From contig JAINUG010000070.1 of the NCBI GenBank assembly GCA_029706075.1, forward strand, positions 2,837,500 through 2,901,499: DNA of 64,000 bases. Reading direction: 5' to 3'. Both the position numbers and the translations under genes were made by a program. This document shows positions 33,440 to 43,690 of the stretch, one piece after another. The notes under the pieces are model-generated. The model saw nothing but the letters and a program-made list of their open reading frames with translations. It had not been told where the DNA came from and did no database searches. Positions within the stretch are counted from its first letter, which is position 1, and the number at the start of each line of letters is the position of its first letter. The stretch is from Aldrovandia affinis (Eukaryota; Chordata; Actinopteri; Notacanthiformes; Halosauridae).

Positions 33440-34790
33440 AAGACATAAGCTAAAAAAACACAGGCAGTACAGTGACAAAAATGTAATTAAAAAAACACAA
33501 TTAGTAACACCTGTCAGTTGAAGGCCTGTCTGAACAAATGGGTCTTTAAATGCTGCTTAAAAATGTCAACAGTGTTGGCAGATCTAATATCAAAGGGAAA
33601 TCTGTTCCATAGCCTGGGAGCCACAGTGGCAAAAGCACGATCACCCTTTGTCTTCAGTCTAAACCGAGGGATAGCCAGCAGCCCCTGGACCTAAGAGACC
33701 TACTGGTTGAATATGGGGACAGCATTTCACTAATATATGCAGGAGCCTGACCATGCAGTGCCTTATATGCAGTCAACGTGATTTTAAAATTGATCCTGAA
33801 TTTAATTGGTAACCAATGAAGTGTAGCCAATATGGGTGTAATATGAGCCCTTTGACAGGCTCTAGTCAACAGCCTTGGAGCGGCATTCTGGACTAACTGG
33901 GATCGATCCAATGCTGATTTGCTGAGGCAGTTAAAAAGGGTATTGCAATAGTCCAGGCGGGATTAAATAAAAGAATGGATAATTGTTTTCAGCTGAGAAG
34001 TAGACACCACAGATCTTAATTTAGAAATATTCCTCAGCTGGAAAAAACATGACCTGGTCAGCTTCCTGACGTGTTGTTAAAAATTCACGTGCTGATTGAA
34101 AATACGTTTTTTTAAATTGGACTTAATATTTTATGACAGCGGGCTGATACACTGCTAAACCTTGAATGCTGTGCTGTCAGGGCCAATAATAAGAACCTCA
34201 ATTTTATCCAAGTTCAATTGTAGGAAGTTGTTTGACATCCAGTCCTTGATGGCAGCTACACAGTCCTGTACGATGGCTAACTTATCCAATTGGTCAGGTT
34301 TAAAGGAAAGGTACAGCTGTGTGTCATCCGAATAGTAGTGATAAGAGATCGATTTAAAACAACTAATAATTTGCCCTAGGGGAAGCATATATAATGAGAA
34401 TAAAATAGGAGCCAGGGTTGAGGCTTGGGGCACTCCGCAATGTGATTCAAGTGAAGACACAAAGTTTAAAAAGTCTTAAAATAGAGACAGAAAAGTTTCT
34501 GTCAGAAAGATAGGTTGAGAACCTATCCAGGGATGACCCAGCTATACCTAGCCACTGCCTAAGCCTCTCAATAAGGATACTGTGATCGATAGTGTGAAAA
34601 GCTGCACTAAGGTCCAACAGTATCAAGATTGAGCATTCGCCAGCATCTGCATGCATCAAGATGTCAGTTGAGACTGAGGAGATCTGATTCAGTAGAATGC
34701 TTCTGACGAAAACCCAACTGGAACTTGTCAAAGATATTGTGGGTTTCCACAACATTCATTATTTGTTTAACAACCACTTTCTACAGGGAA
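33440..34790 (-). mobile_element. L2/CR1-group LINE, 5'-truncated
   Basis: Minus-strand element with its 3' UTR at 33440-33650 and RT sequence above it. It belongs to a different subfamily from the copies at 0.7 and 40.8 kb. The 5' end stops inside the RT near 34790. Frame breaks separate the pieces. Confidence 0.75.
33654..34755 (-). pseudogene. Reverse transcriptase of the truncated LINE
   Basis: Three minus-strand frames give, in order, ILLDLSAAFHTIDHSILIER (motif A; the usual D before the TID is H here), [42 protein letters not shown] (normally YADD, here YSDD), [20 protein letters not shown], and C-terminal VQNAAPRLLTRACQRAHITP with LHWLPI. Substitutions at motif A and the active-site box, with several frameshifts, show it is dead. 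Confidence 0.8.
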
Positions 34791-34835
34791 AAGAACAGTT
34801 GTCTTAATAGTTCAGAAGAAACTTTTGATCTTGTT

Positions 34836-35155
34836 ACAAATATTAACTACCACACTGAGTAATTAAAAAATGCTAATAATAAGTAACCGGTGATGGGTTG
34901 TTCTTTATAAACTGTTATAAAAACAGAATAAATGTATTGGATGGAGGCTTTAGTTGTTATATTTATATATATTTATATAATATTAAAAAATAAATGTAAC
35001 AAATATTAACTACCACACTGAGTAATTAAAAAATGCTAATAATAAGTAACTGGTGATGGGTTGTTCTTTATAAACTGTTATAAAAACAGAATAAATGTAT
35101 TGGATGGAGGCTTTAGTTGTTATATTTATATATATGTATATAATATAGTTATATA
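34836..35155. repeat. 163-bp tandem duplication, two copies
   Basis: 34836-34998 and 34999-about 35155 start ACAAATATTAACTACCACAC and stay nearly identical (one is AACCGGTG, the other AACTGGTG). The second copy ends about 45 bp before a Tc1 element. Confidence 0.9.
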
Positions 35156-35202
35156 CATTAATTGATAAATATTAATTTGTGTACATGTGATCACATGATA
35201 TA

Positions 35203-36635
35203 CAGTGGGGAAAATAAGTATTTCACCCCCTGCTGATTTTGTGAGTTTGCCCCCTTACAAAGAAAGGAACGGAATGGTCGGTCTATAAATTTCATGGTAG
35301 GTTCATCTTAACAGTGAGAGACAGAATATTTAAAAAAATCCCAGAAAATCACATTATATGAATTTTAAACATTTATTTGTGTTTTATTGAGGAAAATAAG
35401 TATTTCACCCCCTAGCAAAACAGCAAGAATTCTGGCTCCCACCGACCGGTTATGTGACCAGGAGGCACACAGATTAGTCCTCTTACTTAATTAGTACTCC
35501 TAATTAAGTACTCGTTACCTGTATAAAAGACAACTGTCCACAGAATCAATCAATGAATCAGATTCCAACCTCTTCACAATGGGCAAGACCAAAGAATTGT
35601 CTAAGGACATCAGGGACAAAATTGTAGACCTGCACAAGACTGGAATGGGCTACAAGACCATTGGCAAGCAGCTTGGTGAGAAGGAGTCAACTGTTGGTGC
35701 GATAATTAGAAAATGGAAGAAACACCAATTGACCATCAATCTCCCTCGGACTGGGGCTCCACGCAAGATCTCACCTCGTGGAGTGAACCTGATCATGAGA
35801 AAGGTGAGGGAACAACCCAGAACTACACGACTGGAGCTTGTTGATGATCTCAAGGCAGCTGGGACCACAGTCACCAAGATGACCATTGGTAACACACTAC
35901 GCCGTAATGGATTGAAATCCTGTAGTGCCCGCAAGGTCCCCCTGCTCAAAAAGGCACATGTACAGGCCCGTCTGAAGTTTGCCAATGAGCACCTGGATGA
36001 TTCAGAGGAAGCTTGGGAGAAAGTGCTGTGGTCAGATGAGACTAAAATCGAGCTCTTTGGCATCAACTCGACTCGCCGTGTTTCGAGGAAGAAAAAAGCT
36101 GCCTTGGACCCGAAGAACACCATCCCCACCGCCAAGCATGGCGGTGGAAACATTATGCTTTGGGGCTGTTTCTCTGCTAAGGGCACAGGACGACTTCACC
36201 GGATCGAGGGGAGGATGAATGGGGCCATGTACCGGGAAATCTTGGGTGAGAACCTCCTTCCCTCAGCCAGGACACTGAAAATGGATTTCTAAGGATTTGG
36301 AGAGGATCTGCAAAGAGGAGTGGGCCAAAATCCCTCCTGGGATCTGCGCAAACTTGGTGACCAACTACAAGAAACGTCTGACCGCTGTGCTTGCCAACAA
36401 GGGTTTCTCCACCAAGTACTGAGTCATGTTTTGCTAGGGGTGAAATACTTATTTTCCTCAATAAAACACAAATAAATGTTTAAAATTCATATAATGTGAT
36501 TTTCTGGATTTTTTTAAATATTCTGTCTCTCACTGTTAAGATGAACCTACCATGAAAATTATAGACCGTTCCTTTCTTTGTAAGGGGGCAAACTCACAAA
36601 ATCAGCAGGGGGTGAAATACTTATTTTCCCCACTG
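35203..36635 (+). mobile_element. Tc1-like transposon with IR/DR ends, deleted transposase
   Basis: 1433 bp between TA dinucleotides (35201-35202 and 36636-36637). Inverted arms of about 215 bp (35203-35421 and 36425-36635) each carry two copies of GGAAAATAAGTATTTCACCC, one outer and one inner, the IR/DR layout of Sleeping Beauty-like elements. The transposase frame lacks its catalytic C-terminal half, so the copy is non-autonomous. Confidence 0.9.
35579..36292 (+). pseudogene. Tc1-like transposase, internal deletion
   Basis: 237 codons from [20 protein letters not shown]. The N-terminal paired-type helix-turn-helix ([17 protein letters not shown], then [10 protein letters not shown]), the basic [10 protein letters not shown] linker and the second HTH ([17 protein letters not shown]) are intact. 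The first catalytic aspartate is present in [13 protein letters not shown], followed by [19 protein letters not shown]. After [11 protein letters not shown] the sequence jumps to material matching the family C-terminus: codons after 36292 read [14 protein letters not shown], ending FSTKY and a stop at 36421. The segment with the second Asp (QxDNDPKHT) and the acidic third residue (SPDLNPIE) is deleted. It could bind ends but not catalyse transposition. Confidence 0.9.
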
Positions 36636-36641
36636 TACATA

Positions 36642-37841
36642 CACTATATGGCCAAAAGTCAGGGGACACCCCTACTAATTATTGAGTTCAGGTGTTTCAG
36701 CCACACCCATTGCCAACAGGTGCATAAAATCCAGCACATAGCCATGCAATCTCCACAGACAAACATTTAGAATTCAGAATGGTTTGTAAAGAGCTCAGTG
36801 ACTTTCAACGCGGCACTGTCATAGGATGCCACCTTTGCCACAAGTCAGTTCATGAAATTTCTGCCCTACTAGATGTGCCCCGGTCATCTGTAAGTGCTAT
36901 TATTGTGAAGTGGAAGCGCCTAGGAGCAACAACAGCTCGGCCACGAAGTGGTAGACCACGCAAACTCACAGAGCGGGGCCGACGAGTGCTGAAGCGCATA
37001 ACGCATAAAAATTGCCTATCATCTGCTGCATCACTCACTACAGATTACCAAACTGCCTCTGGAAGCACCATCAGCACAAGAACTGTGTGTCAGGAGCTTC
37101 ATGGAATGGGTTTCCATGGCCGATCAGCTGCACACAAGCCTCACATCACCTTGCGCAATGCCAAGCGTCGGCTGGAGTGGTGTAAAGCATGCCGCAACTG
37201 GACTCTGGAGCAGTGGAAACATGTTCTTTGGAGTGATGAATCACGCTTCACTATCTGGCAGTCTGATGGATGAATCTGGGTTTGGCGGATGCCAGGAGAA
37301 CGCTACCTTCCGGAATGCATAGTGCCTACTGTAAAGTTTGGTGGAGGAGGGATAATGGTCTGGGGCTCTCTGGTTTCTCAGGGTTTGGGATAGGCCCCTT
37401 AGTTCCAGTGAAGGGTATTATTGATGCTACAAGATACGAAGACATCTTAGCCAATTGGGCGCTTCCAACTTTGTGGCAACAGTTTGGGGAAGGCCCTTTG
37501 CTGTTCCAGCATGACTGTGCCCCTGTGCACAAAGCGAGGTCCATAAAGACATGGTTAGACGAGTTTGGTGTGGAGGAACTCGACTGGCATGCACACAGCC
37601 CTGACCTCAACCCCATTGAACACCTTTGGGAGGAATTAGAACGCTAATTGTGAGCCAGGCCTTCTTGTCCAACATCAGTGCCTGACCTCACAGATGCTCT
37701 TTTGGCTGAATGGGCACAAATTCCCACAGACACACTCCAAAATCTTGTGGAAAGCCTTCCCAGAAGAGTGGCAGCTGTCATAGCCAACAAGCTCATATAG
37801 GTGTGATGGTCAGGTGTCCACTGACTTTTGGCCATATAGTG
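36642..37841 (+). mobile_element. Tc1-like transposon, about 29-bp TIRs
   Basis: 1200 bp between TA dinucleotides (36640-36641 and 37842-37843). The ends are CACTATATGGCCAAAAGTCA and its complement. It starts four bases after the TA of the preceding element. The transposase is present at nearly full length but broken. Confidence 0.9.
36779..37800 (+). pseudogene. Tc1-like transposase, full length but broken
   Basis: Starts MVCKELSDFQRGTVIGCHL. It shows two HTH units (VHEISALLDVPRSSVSAIIV; TISTRTVCQELHGMGFHG), the GRPRKL hook, and all three acidic motifs: LWSDESRFTIW (first Asp), LFQHDCAPVHKA (second), SPDLNPIEHLWEELE (third). Breaks: a TGA at 37271-37273 in place of a likely CGA arginine codon, a +1 shift near 37370, and further stops just after ELER (37645 on). 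The C-terminus RRVAAVIANK precedes the stop at 37798. Several changes look like CpG decay. Confidence 0.9.
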
Positions 37842-37854
37842 TATGTGTCAATAT

Positions 37855-38854
37855 TGTGACGATTGTGATAAGGACCCAGACGCAGATCAGGACTTAGGCA
37901 AAAGAGTAGTTTATTGGGAAGCAGGGGTCAAATCCAGGAGTCAGATATAGCGAAGGTACAGAATCACAATGCAGAGAGTAGTCACAAAAAGGCAGTCCAA
38001 AAAGTCAAAACAGGTAGGCAGAAAGGCAAACTGACAGAATCGCTAGGCAGGCTCGGAGTCGTAAACAGAAGCGATGTCTCGGAAAAATCAATAAACACTG
38101 GCTGAATAAGAGTAGGCACAGGGAATAAGGATAAAGTACAGAACAGGAAAGAACATAGACTTAAATACAAGCAGGGAAGGGAACACAAAGGGAATCAGGT
38201 GTGACTGGGAGGAGAGAGGTAGGAACACAGGTATAAACAATGGGAATCGATAATCTAATAACGAGGGGATTCGCTAATAGAATAACGAGGGGAAACGAAA
38301 GACACGGACTGGGAAACATAAACACATATACAATAAACGACCTGGGAGATCAGGCAGACACGTGCATAGTTAGAAGGGGAGGAACGCAAAGAGAGAAGCT
38401 GCGTGCGAATGAAAGGGAAAGTGAAAAGCTAATCAGGGATACGATAATGAGAGAATGAGCGAAAGTTAGAAGCGTGAGATAATTAGTGATTAGTAGTGTT
38501 AGTAACTTAATCTAAATCCCTAATGTTAGTAGATTAGTTGGTTAGTACTATATACATCTAACTAATATATACAAAGTGTAATATAGAAAGTAAGAAGGAA
38601 GAAAAATGAGATTAGAAACGAAGACGGAAAAACCGAAACATTTCCCGAAGTGCAAATGACAAAGACAAGGAGTGGATCTAGAACCGGAACAATAACAGAC
38701 GGGGAACAGAACGTGAATGGAACAAGACACGAAGAATGATAAATAAACAAAGTACAAAAACAAACCGAACAGACACTCAGAACATAACAGTACTCGAAGA
38801 ATGATAAATAAACAAAGTACAAAAACAAACCGAACAGACACTCAGAACGTAACA
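37855..38854 (-). mobile_element. 1-kb solo LTR with 5-bp TSD
   Basis: Flanked by AATAT on both sides (37850-37854 and 38855-38859). Plus-strand ends are TGTGACGATTG and ACGTAACA, so both termini are TG...CA. Orientation is inferred from TTTATT near 37910, an AATAAA signal on the minus strand, as in the Gypsy LTRs further on. Its high-coordinate end contains a duplicated block (see findings). Confidence 0.8.
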
Positions 38855-38999
38855 AATATGCCATATTTAAGTGGAAATGTGTGGTGTATATGTGACAACA
38901 TGTGAAATTCATGCAATTAAATTGCATGTAAATCATGTAATTCTCTATAAGGGTAGTACTGATGTGTGTGGGTGAGTCTATCTGTATCTAAGCAGTGTG

Positions 39000-39215
39000 C
39001 TACAGCATTGAAAAAGGACTACAGGATGCTGGGATACATAGCAAAAAGTATTGTGTATAAATCAAAGCAGGTTATATTAATGTTATATAATGCCTTTATC
39101 AGACTTCACTGAGAGTACTGTGTGTAGTTCTGGGCACCACACTACAAGAACGATATAGAAGCTCAAAGAAGGGCAACCAAATTGGTACCTGGTATGAAAG
39201 GCACCACTTGGGCTA
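39000..39215 (+). mobile_element. LINE RT C-terminal fragment
   Basis: The plus strand translates as RMLGYIAKSIVYKSKQVIL, LYNAFIRLH, EYCV, FWAPHYKNDIEAQRRATKL with two stops. LEYCVQFWxPHYxxDI and QRRATKL are typical of Jockey/CR1-group RT C-termini. It ends near 39215, beside the opposite-strand LINE. Confidence 0.6.
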
Positions 39216-39843
39216 TTCAAGTCCAGGCTTGATGCAGTATATATTTATTTATTCATCTATTTGTAAGGGACAAACACAACAAACAAACAAACCAAAAAAA
39301 AACACCTTTAGAACATGAGGTCAAATACAGTAATGATTAGTTGGTGTCACAATTACAATTTTGGCCAAGTTTTAGCCAGGACAACCTGTAAGTGTGAGGT
39401 TGGAGTAATTCATGAAATTGTCAAAACTGAGCAAATTGTACTTCTTTAGGATATTGAAGTGATGGAATCTTAGCGATTTCTTGGCCACGACTTTGATAGC
39501 TTGGTTCTAGAGGGATGTTAATGGTTTGATGGCGGAGGCTGATGCCTGGGACTAAGAGGTTATGCAATATGAGAGATGAGAGAAAATCATGGCATGCATA
39601 AATGTCAGGGCTGTATGGAATGGTAAGCAGTGTCTGATTTGCCTAAAGGTTTGAAGATTGGTCCTAACAATTCTACCAATTTTTTTTTAGCTGAGAGTCC
39701 AAAACAATTCCACGGTACTTAAAATCCTGTACTGTCTTTAGTTCATTGTCTTTTATCCTCACACTGAAGGTTTCTGTGGCTGGGAGCATTCTAGTTGAGA
39801 AACACATACAGAGTTTTTTTACATTCAATGTTAGGTAGGAAGT

Positions 39844-40101
39844 CTAAAGCCAGTGTGCCATCTTGACCAAGCAGTCTGTTAGTTTAGCTGCAGCAATAGT
39901 AGGTGTTTTTGCCGCCACAAACAAAACAGTGTTGTCAGCGTACATTTGTAACCCAACTCCTGTGCAACACTCAGAGATGTTGTTGATATATAAACTAAAC
40001 AACAAATGTCCAAGCACTGATCCTTCTGGAATACCCATTTTACTTTCACGGCATTCTGTGAATACAACAGTTATGATTTTATGTACCGAATCCTGATTCA
40101 T
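39844..40101 (-). pseudogene. LINE reverse transcriptase fragment (motifs B-C)
   Basis: The frame reads MGIPEGSVLGHLLFSLYINN, then GVGLQMYADNTVLFVAAKTP. These are the GxPQGSxLGPLLFSLYIND and YADDTVLF motifs. The second catalytic aspartate of the active site is Asn here, and PQG is PEG, so it is dead. It ends at the boundary with a retroposon tail. Confidence 0.8.
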
Positions 40102-41377
40102 CTCATCTCATCTCATCTTCAGCCGCTTATTCCTAGTTAGTTATTCCTAGGGGGGGCTGGAGCCTATCCCAGCATGCATTGGGGCGAGAGGCAGGAATAC
40201 ACCAGTGGTGGGCCATCAGGGCCTGCAAGGCCTTCTCTGCTGGCCTAAAAAATATCTGAATCACAGACTGATGTTAATTATATTTTGTCCATGAATACTT
40301 ATTAAATAATTCCAAATGGTCTGTCTGCTTCCTTTCATAGCTTTTCCCTGGTTGCGCTGCGTCCAGACGTGTATTTTCATATTAAAGCATTTAACCAATC
40401 ACATTTCAGCCATCATTTGTTGCCACGGTCAAATAAATCTGCCTGGAGGCCTTCACAATCAATTCTGAAGGCCCTGTAGCATAAAATAAGTGTTGATCAA
40501 AGTGTTGCTTCAACCAATCAAATTTTGAGTTGGAGACACCAAGGCCTTCTAGAAGGCCTAGGTACGTCAGCGTATTCACACCCTTTGATTGGATAGTCAG
40601 AGAGTATCTGACTATGATGTAATGTGATTGGTTAAATGCTTTAATATGAAAATACACGTCTGGAAGGAGCGCAGCCAGGGGAAAAGCTATGAAAGGAAGC
40701 GGACAGACCATTTTGAATGATTTGAACCATTTATTGAGTTATTAATAACAAGCTAGCCATCATGCAAGGCAGATAATAACATTACATTACATTACATTAC
40801 ATTACATTATAGGCATTTGGCAGACGCTCTTATCCAGAGCGACGTACAACAAAGTGTTAACCGTAGTCAAGAACAGTTTAGCTGAAAGCCACCCTAGTGG
40901 GAAGTACAATTCCTGGGTGCTAGGAGCAACCACATAGTTAAACTAGGACCCTGTAGGTAAATCTGTAGCCACAATTCAGAGGTAGCAGTAAAGCACTCAA
41001 TGCAGGAAATAATGCCTAAGCCTAATACAATACATAAACAAGTAGACGTGTAAACTAAGCAACTATGTCCCTAAGTTAACAAAAACTGGACTACGGGGAG
41101 AGGTGCACCCTGAAGAGGTGAGTCTTCAGTCGCCGCTGAAGGTGGCCAGGGTCTCAGCTGTTCTGACTTCCACAGGAAGGTCATTCCACCATCGTGGAGC
41201 CAGAACCGACAGGAGACGTGACCGGGAAGCGCAGGGGGGGAGGTGCTAGGCGTCCTGAGGTAGCAGAACGGAGAGGTCTGGCAGGTGTGTAGGGTTTGAA
41301 GATCTTGGTGAGGTATGTTGGGGCTGATCCCTTGACTGCCTGGTATGCTAGGACCAATGTCTTGAATTTGATGCGAG

Positions 41378-41683
41378 CTATAACAGGCAGCCAGTGGAGG
41401 GTAGTGAGCAGGGGGTGACATGGGAGTGTCGAGGAAGGTTGTAGATCAGACGGGCCGCAGCGTTCTGGATGAGTTGCAGGGGTCTGATAGCAGATGCGGG
41501 AAGGCCAGCCAGGAGCGAGTTGCAGTAGTCCAAGCGGGACAGTACCATTGCTTGGACCAGGAGCTGGGTAGAGTACGTGGTAAGGAAGGGACGGATCCTC
41601 CTGATGTTATACAGGAAGAATCTGCACGCCCGGCTTACCGCTGCAATGTTCATTGATAGGGACAGCCTGTTGTCCATCACCAC
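41378..41683 (-). pseudogene. L2 LINE RT C-terminal region
   Basis: The frame reads FFLYNIRRIRPFLTTYSTQL, then MVLSRLDYCNSLLAGLP and QLIQNAAARLIYNLPRHSHV, hallmark L2-clade segments downstream of the active site. Confidence 0.85.
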
Positions 41684-42045
41684 ACCGAGATTCTTCGCGC
41701 AGGGTGATTATGTCACCAGGGTGTCACCTAGAGAAATGGAGAAATCAAGGTGGGGAGAGTTTAGGGCAGGAATGAAGATTAGCTCTGTTTTACCTGGGTT
41801 GAGCTTTAGGTGGTGACTGTCCATCCAGCTCTGAATGTCCCCCAGGCAAGCAGCGATGCGGGTAGAGACCTGAGTGTCTGATGGGGAGAAGGAGAGAAAG
41901 AGTTGGTGTCATCAGCATAACAATGGTAAGATAAGCCGTGGGCAGAGATTACAGAGCCAAGGGAGCGGGTGTACAGGAGAAGAGAAGGGGACCGAGGACT
42001 GAGCCCTGTGGAACCCCGGTGGGGAGGGAGCAAGGCGGTGATACT

Positions 42046-43140
42046 TTACCAGCCCAGGCAACCTGGAAGGAGCGACCGAGAGGTAGGACTCGATCCAGGC
42101 GAGGCTGTACCGCAGATCCCTGTTGCTGCCAGGGAGGACAGGAGGATGGAGTGCTCCACAGTGTCGAAGGCAGCGGAGAGATCAAGCAGGATCAGGATGG
42201 AGGAGAGGGAGGCGGCTCGTGCGGTGTGAAGAGCTTCATTGACCGAGAGGAGAGCGGTTTCTGTTGAGTGGCCAGGTCTGAAGCCGGACTGGTAGGGGTC
42301 CAGCAGGTTATTTTCTGTAAGGAAAGCAGAGAGTTGGTGAGATACCGCTCTTTCGAGGGTTTTAGACAGGAAGGGGAGGAGGGATACTGGGCGATAATTC
42401 TGGATAACTGAGGGGTCTAGAGTGGGTTTTTTCAGCAGAGGGGTGATATGGGCCCTTTTGAAGGGCGAGGGGAAACAACCAGAAGACAGGGAGGAGTTCA
42501 CAAGGGAGGTGACAAATGGGAGGATGTCAGGTGTGATCGCCTGGAGGAGGGATGAAGGGATAGGGTCGAGGGCACAAGTGGTAGGGCGGTGGGAGAGGAG
42601 GAGGTGGGAAATATCAGAGTCTGAGAGGGGAGAAAAAGAGGGGAAGCAGGGGGAGGGCACAGAGGGAGTGGAGGGCACCGCGGGAGTGGAAGGCACAGAG
42701 GGAGTGGAGGGAGCAGAGGGAGTGGAAGGCACAGAGGGAGTGGAGGGAGCAGAGGGAGTGGAAGGCACAGAGGGAGTGGAGGGAGCAGAGGGAGTGGAAG
42801 GCACAGAGGGAGTGGAGGGAGCAGAGGAGCAGAGGAGCGGAGGGAGCGGAGGGAGCGGAGGGAGCGGAGGGAGGAGCAGGAGTGGAGGGCACAGCGGGAG
42901 TGGAGGGCACAAAGGAGCTGCGGATGTCTGCAATTTTCTCCTTGAAGAAAGCAGCAAAGTCATCTGCGGTGAAGGGGGACTGAAGTGGGGGAGGAGGTGT
43001 GCTGAGGAGAGAGGAGAAAATAGAGAACAGTTGACGAGGTTTAGATATAGAATTTTGAATTTTAGTTTGGTAGAAGATTGCCTTAGCGGCAGTGACAGCA
43101 GAAGAAAACACAGACAGTAAAGACTGATAGGATGAAAGGC
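42046..43140 (-). pseudogene. L2 LINE linker and reverse transcriptase N-terminal half
   Basis: A long minus-strand frame (nominally up to 43278, but sequence above about 43140 is not LINE). The linker has a Ser/Thr/Pro/Ala repeat (STPSVPSTPSAP units, 42655-42830). RT motifs: NYRPVSLLPFLSKTLERAV, QSGFRPGHSTETALLSVNEA, ILILLDLSAAFDTVEHSILL. A frameshift after GICGTA scrambles the rest. GVPQGSVLGPLLFS and SYHCYADDTNSF (the active-site box) continue in other frames at 41930-42020. Confidence 0.85.
42655..42900. repeat. 18/36-bp minisatellite in the L2 linker
   Basis: Alternating units AGAGGGAGTGGAAGGCAC and AGAGGGAGTGGAGGGAGC at 42655-42830, then shorter GGAGC-GGAGG units to 42900. The period keeps the reading frame. 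Confidence 0.9.
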
Positions 43141-43472
43141 TGCATAACAAAATGTTATAGATAGCATAACTATCCCACACTGAACACAGGCTGGTTCTGG
43201 TTCTGCCGATCCGGTCTCGCGGTGAGAAGAGAACCGTGTCTCTCTGGTGGCAGCAGTGAGTTGTCTTTCTGTAAGCACAGATTCTCACCCGCTGTGATGA
43301 GGCAGGCCTGGGTCTGTGAGAGGGACAGTGACCCCCCGTCTTCCTCTGTTATGTCCTGTCCCTACACCGTCCCCATAGCCCCATGTTTATACTGCATTTC
43401 TGCATAATAAGAATAAGATGGTTTTTATAGCCATAAAATAGTTATTGAGGGGTGGATCGATTCAGACGGAGC

Positions 43473-43573
43473 CATAGGCGTAGCGTGGGGGGGTGCCCCC
43501 CGGTCCGCGGAAAATGAAACGGTGAACGGTGAAAGGTTGGGCAGCGCACACGTTACTGCGCTACGCCACTGGG
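43473..43573. mobile_element. Short inverted-repeat element inside the hAT
   Basis: CATAGGCGTAGCGTGG at the left and CGCTACGCCACTGG at the right are inverted (shared core GGCGTAGCG). About 100 bp. Possibly a tiny MITE; no target duplication resolved. Confidence 0.4.
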
Positions 43574-43690
43574 CAGAGCACTACTGAAGGCCTAGGTGTG
43601 AAATGCACGGCCCGCCACTGGAATACACCCTGGACAGGTCGCCAATCCATCGCAGGGCACTACATACACCATTCACTCACACACTAAAAA

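Larger units (their letters stand above)
40781..43140 (-). mobile_element. L2/Maui LINE inserted in the hAT element, 5'-truncated
   Basis: The 3' end carries an (ATTAC)n tail (40781-40808) and the GGCATTTGGCAGACGCTCTT tail block. RT C-terminus (41378-41683), RT (41806-42420) and a linker (42430-43140) follow; the endonuclease is absent. The linker holds a minisatellite. Related to the copy at 711-3735. Confidence 0.85.
40202..43618. mobile_element. hAT-like non-autonomous element with 8-bp TSD
   Basis: The ends are CAGTGGTGGGCC and its near-complement (minus strand CAGTGGCGGGCC), flanked by GAATACAC (40194-40201 and 43619-43626). CAGTGGNGGGCC ends and 8-bp duplications fit hAT. About 1.05 kb is its own sequence, with no transposase. 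A 92-bp imperfect inverted repeat lies inside (40314-40405 against 40622-40713). An L2 LINE is inserted at 40781-43140. Confidence 0.7.
40103..43690 (-). mobile_element. Retroposon 3' tail, split by a hAT element
   Basis: Two pieces (40103-40201 and 43619-about 43690). On the minus strand: CCCTGCGATGGATTGGCGAC, CCAGGGTGTATTCCTGCC, CTGGGATAGGCTCCAGCCCC, AATAAGCGGCTGAAGATGAG and a (GATGA)n tail. This is a widespread fish LINE/SINE 3' tail. Its class is not certain. Confidence 0.65.

Noticed and set aside
42422..43120. 232-codon Gly/Glu-rich plus-strand frame
   Set aside because: Antisense of the L2 linker minisatellite; the LINE protein is on the minus strand.
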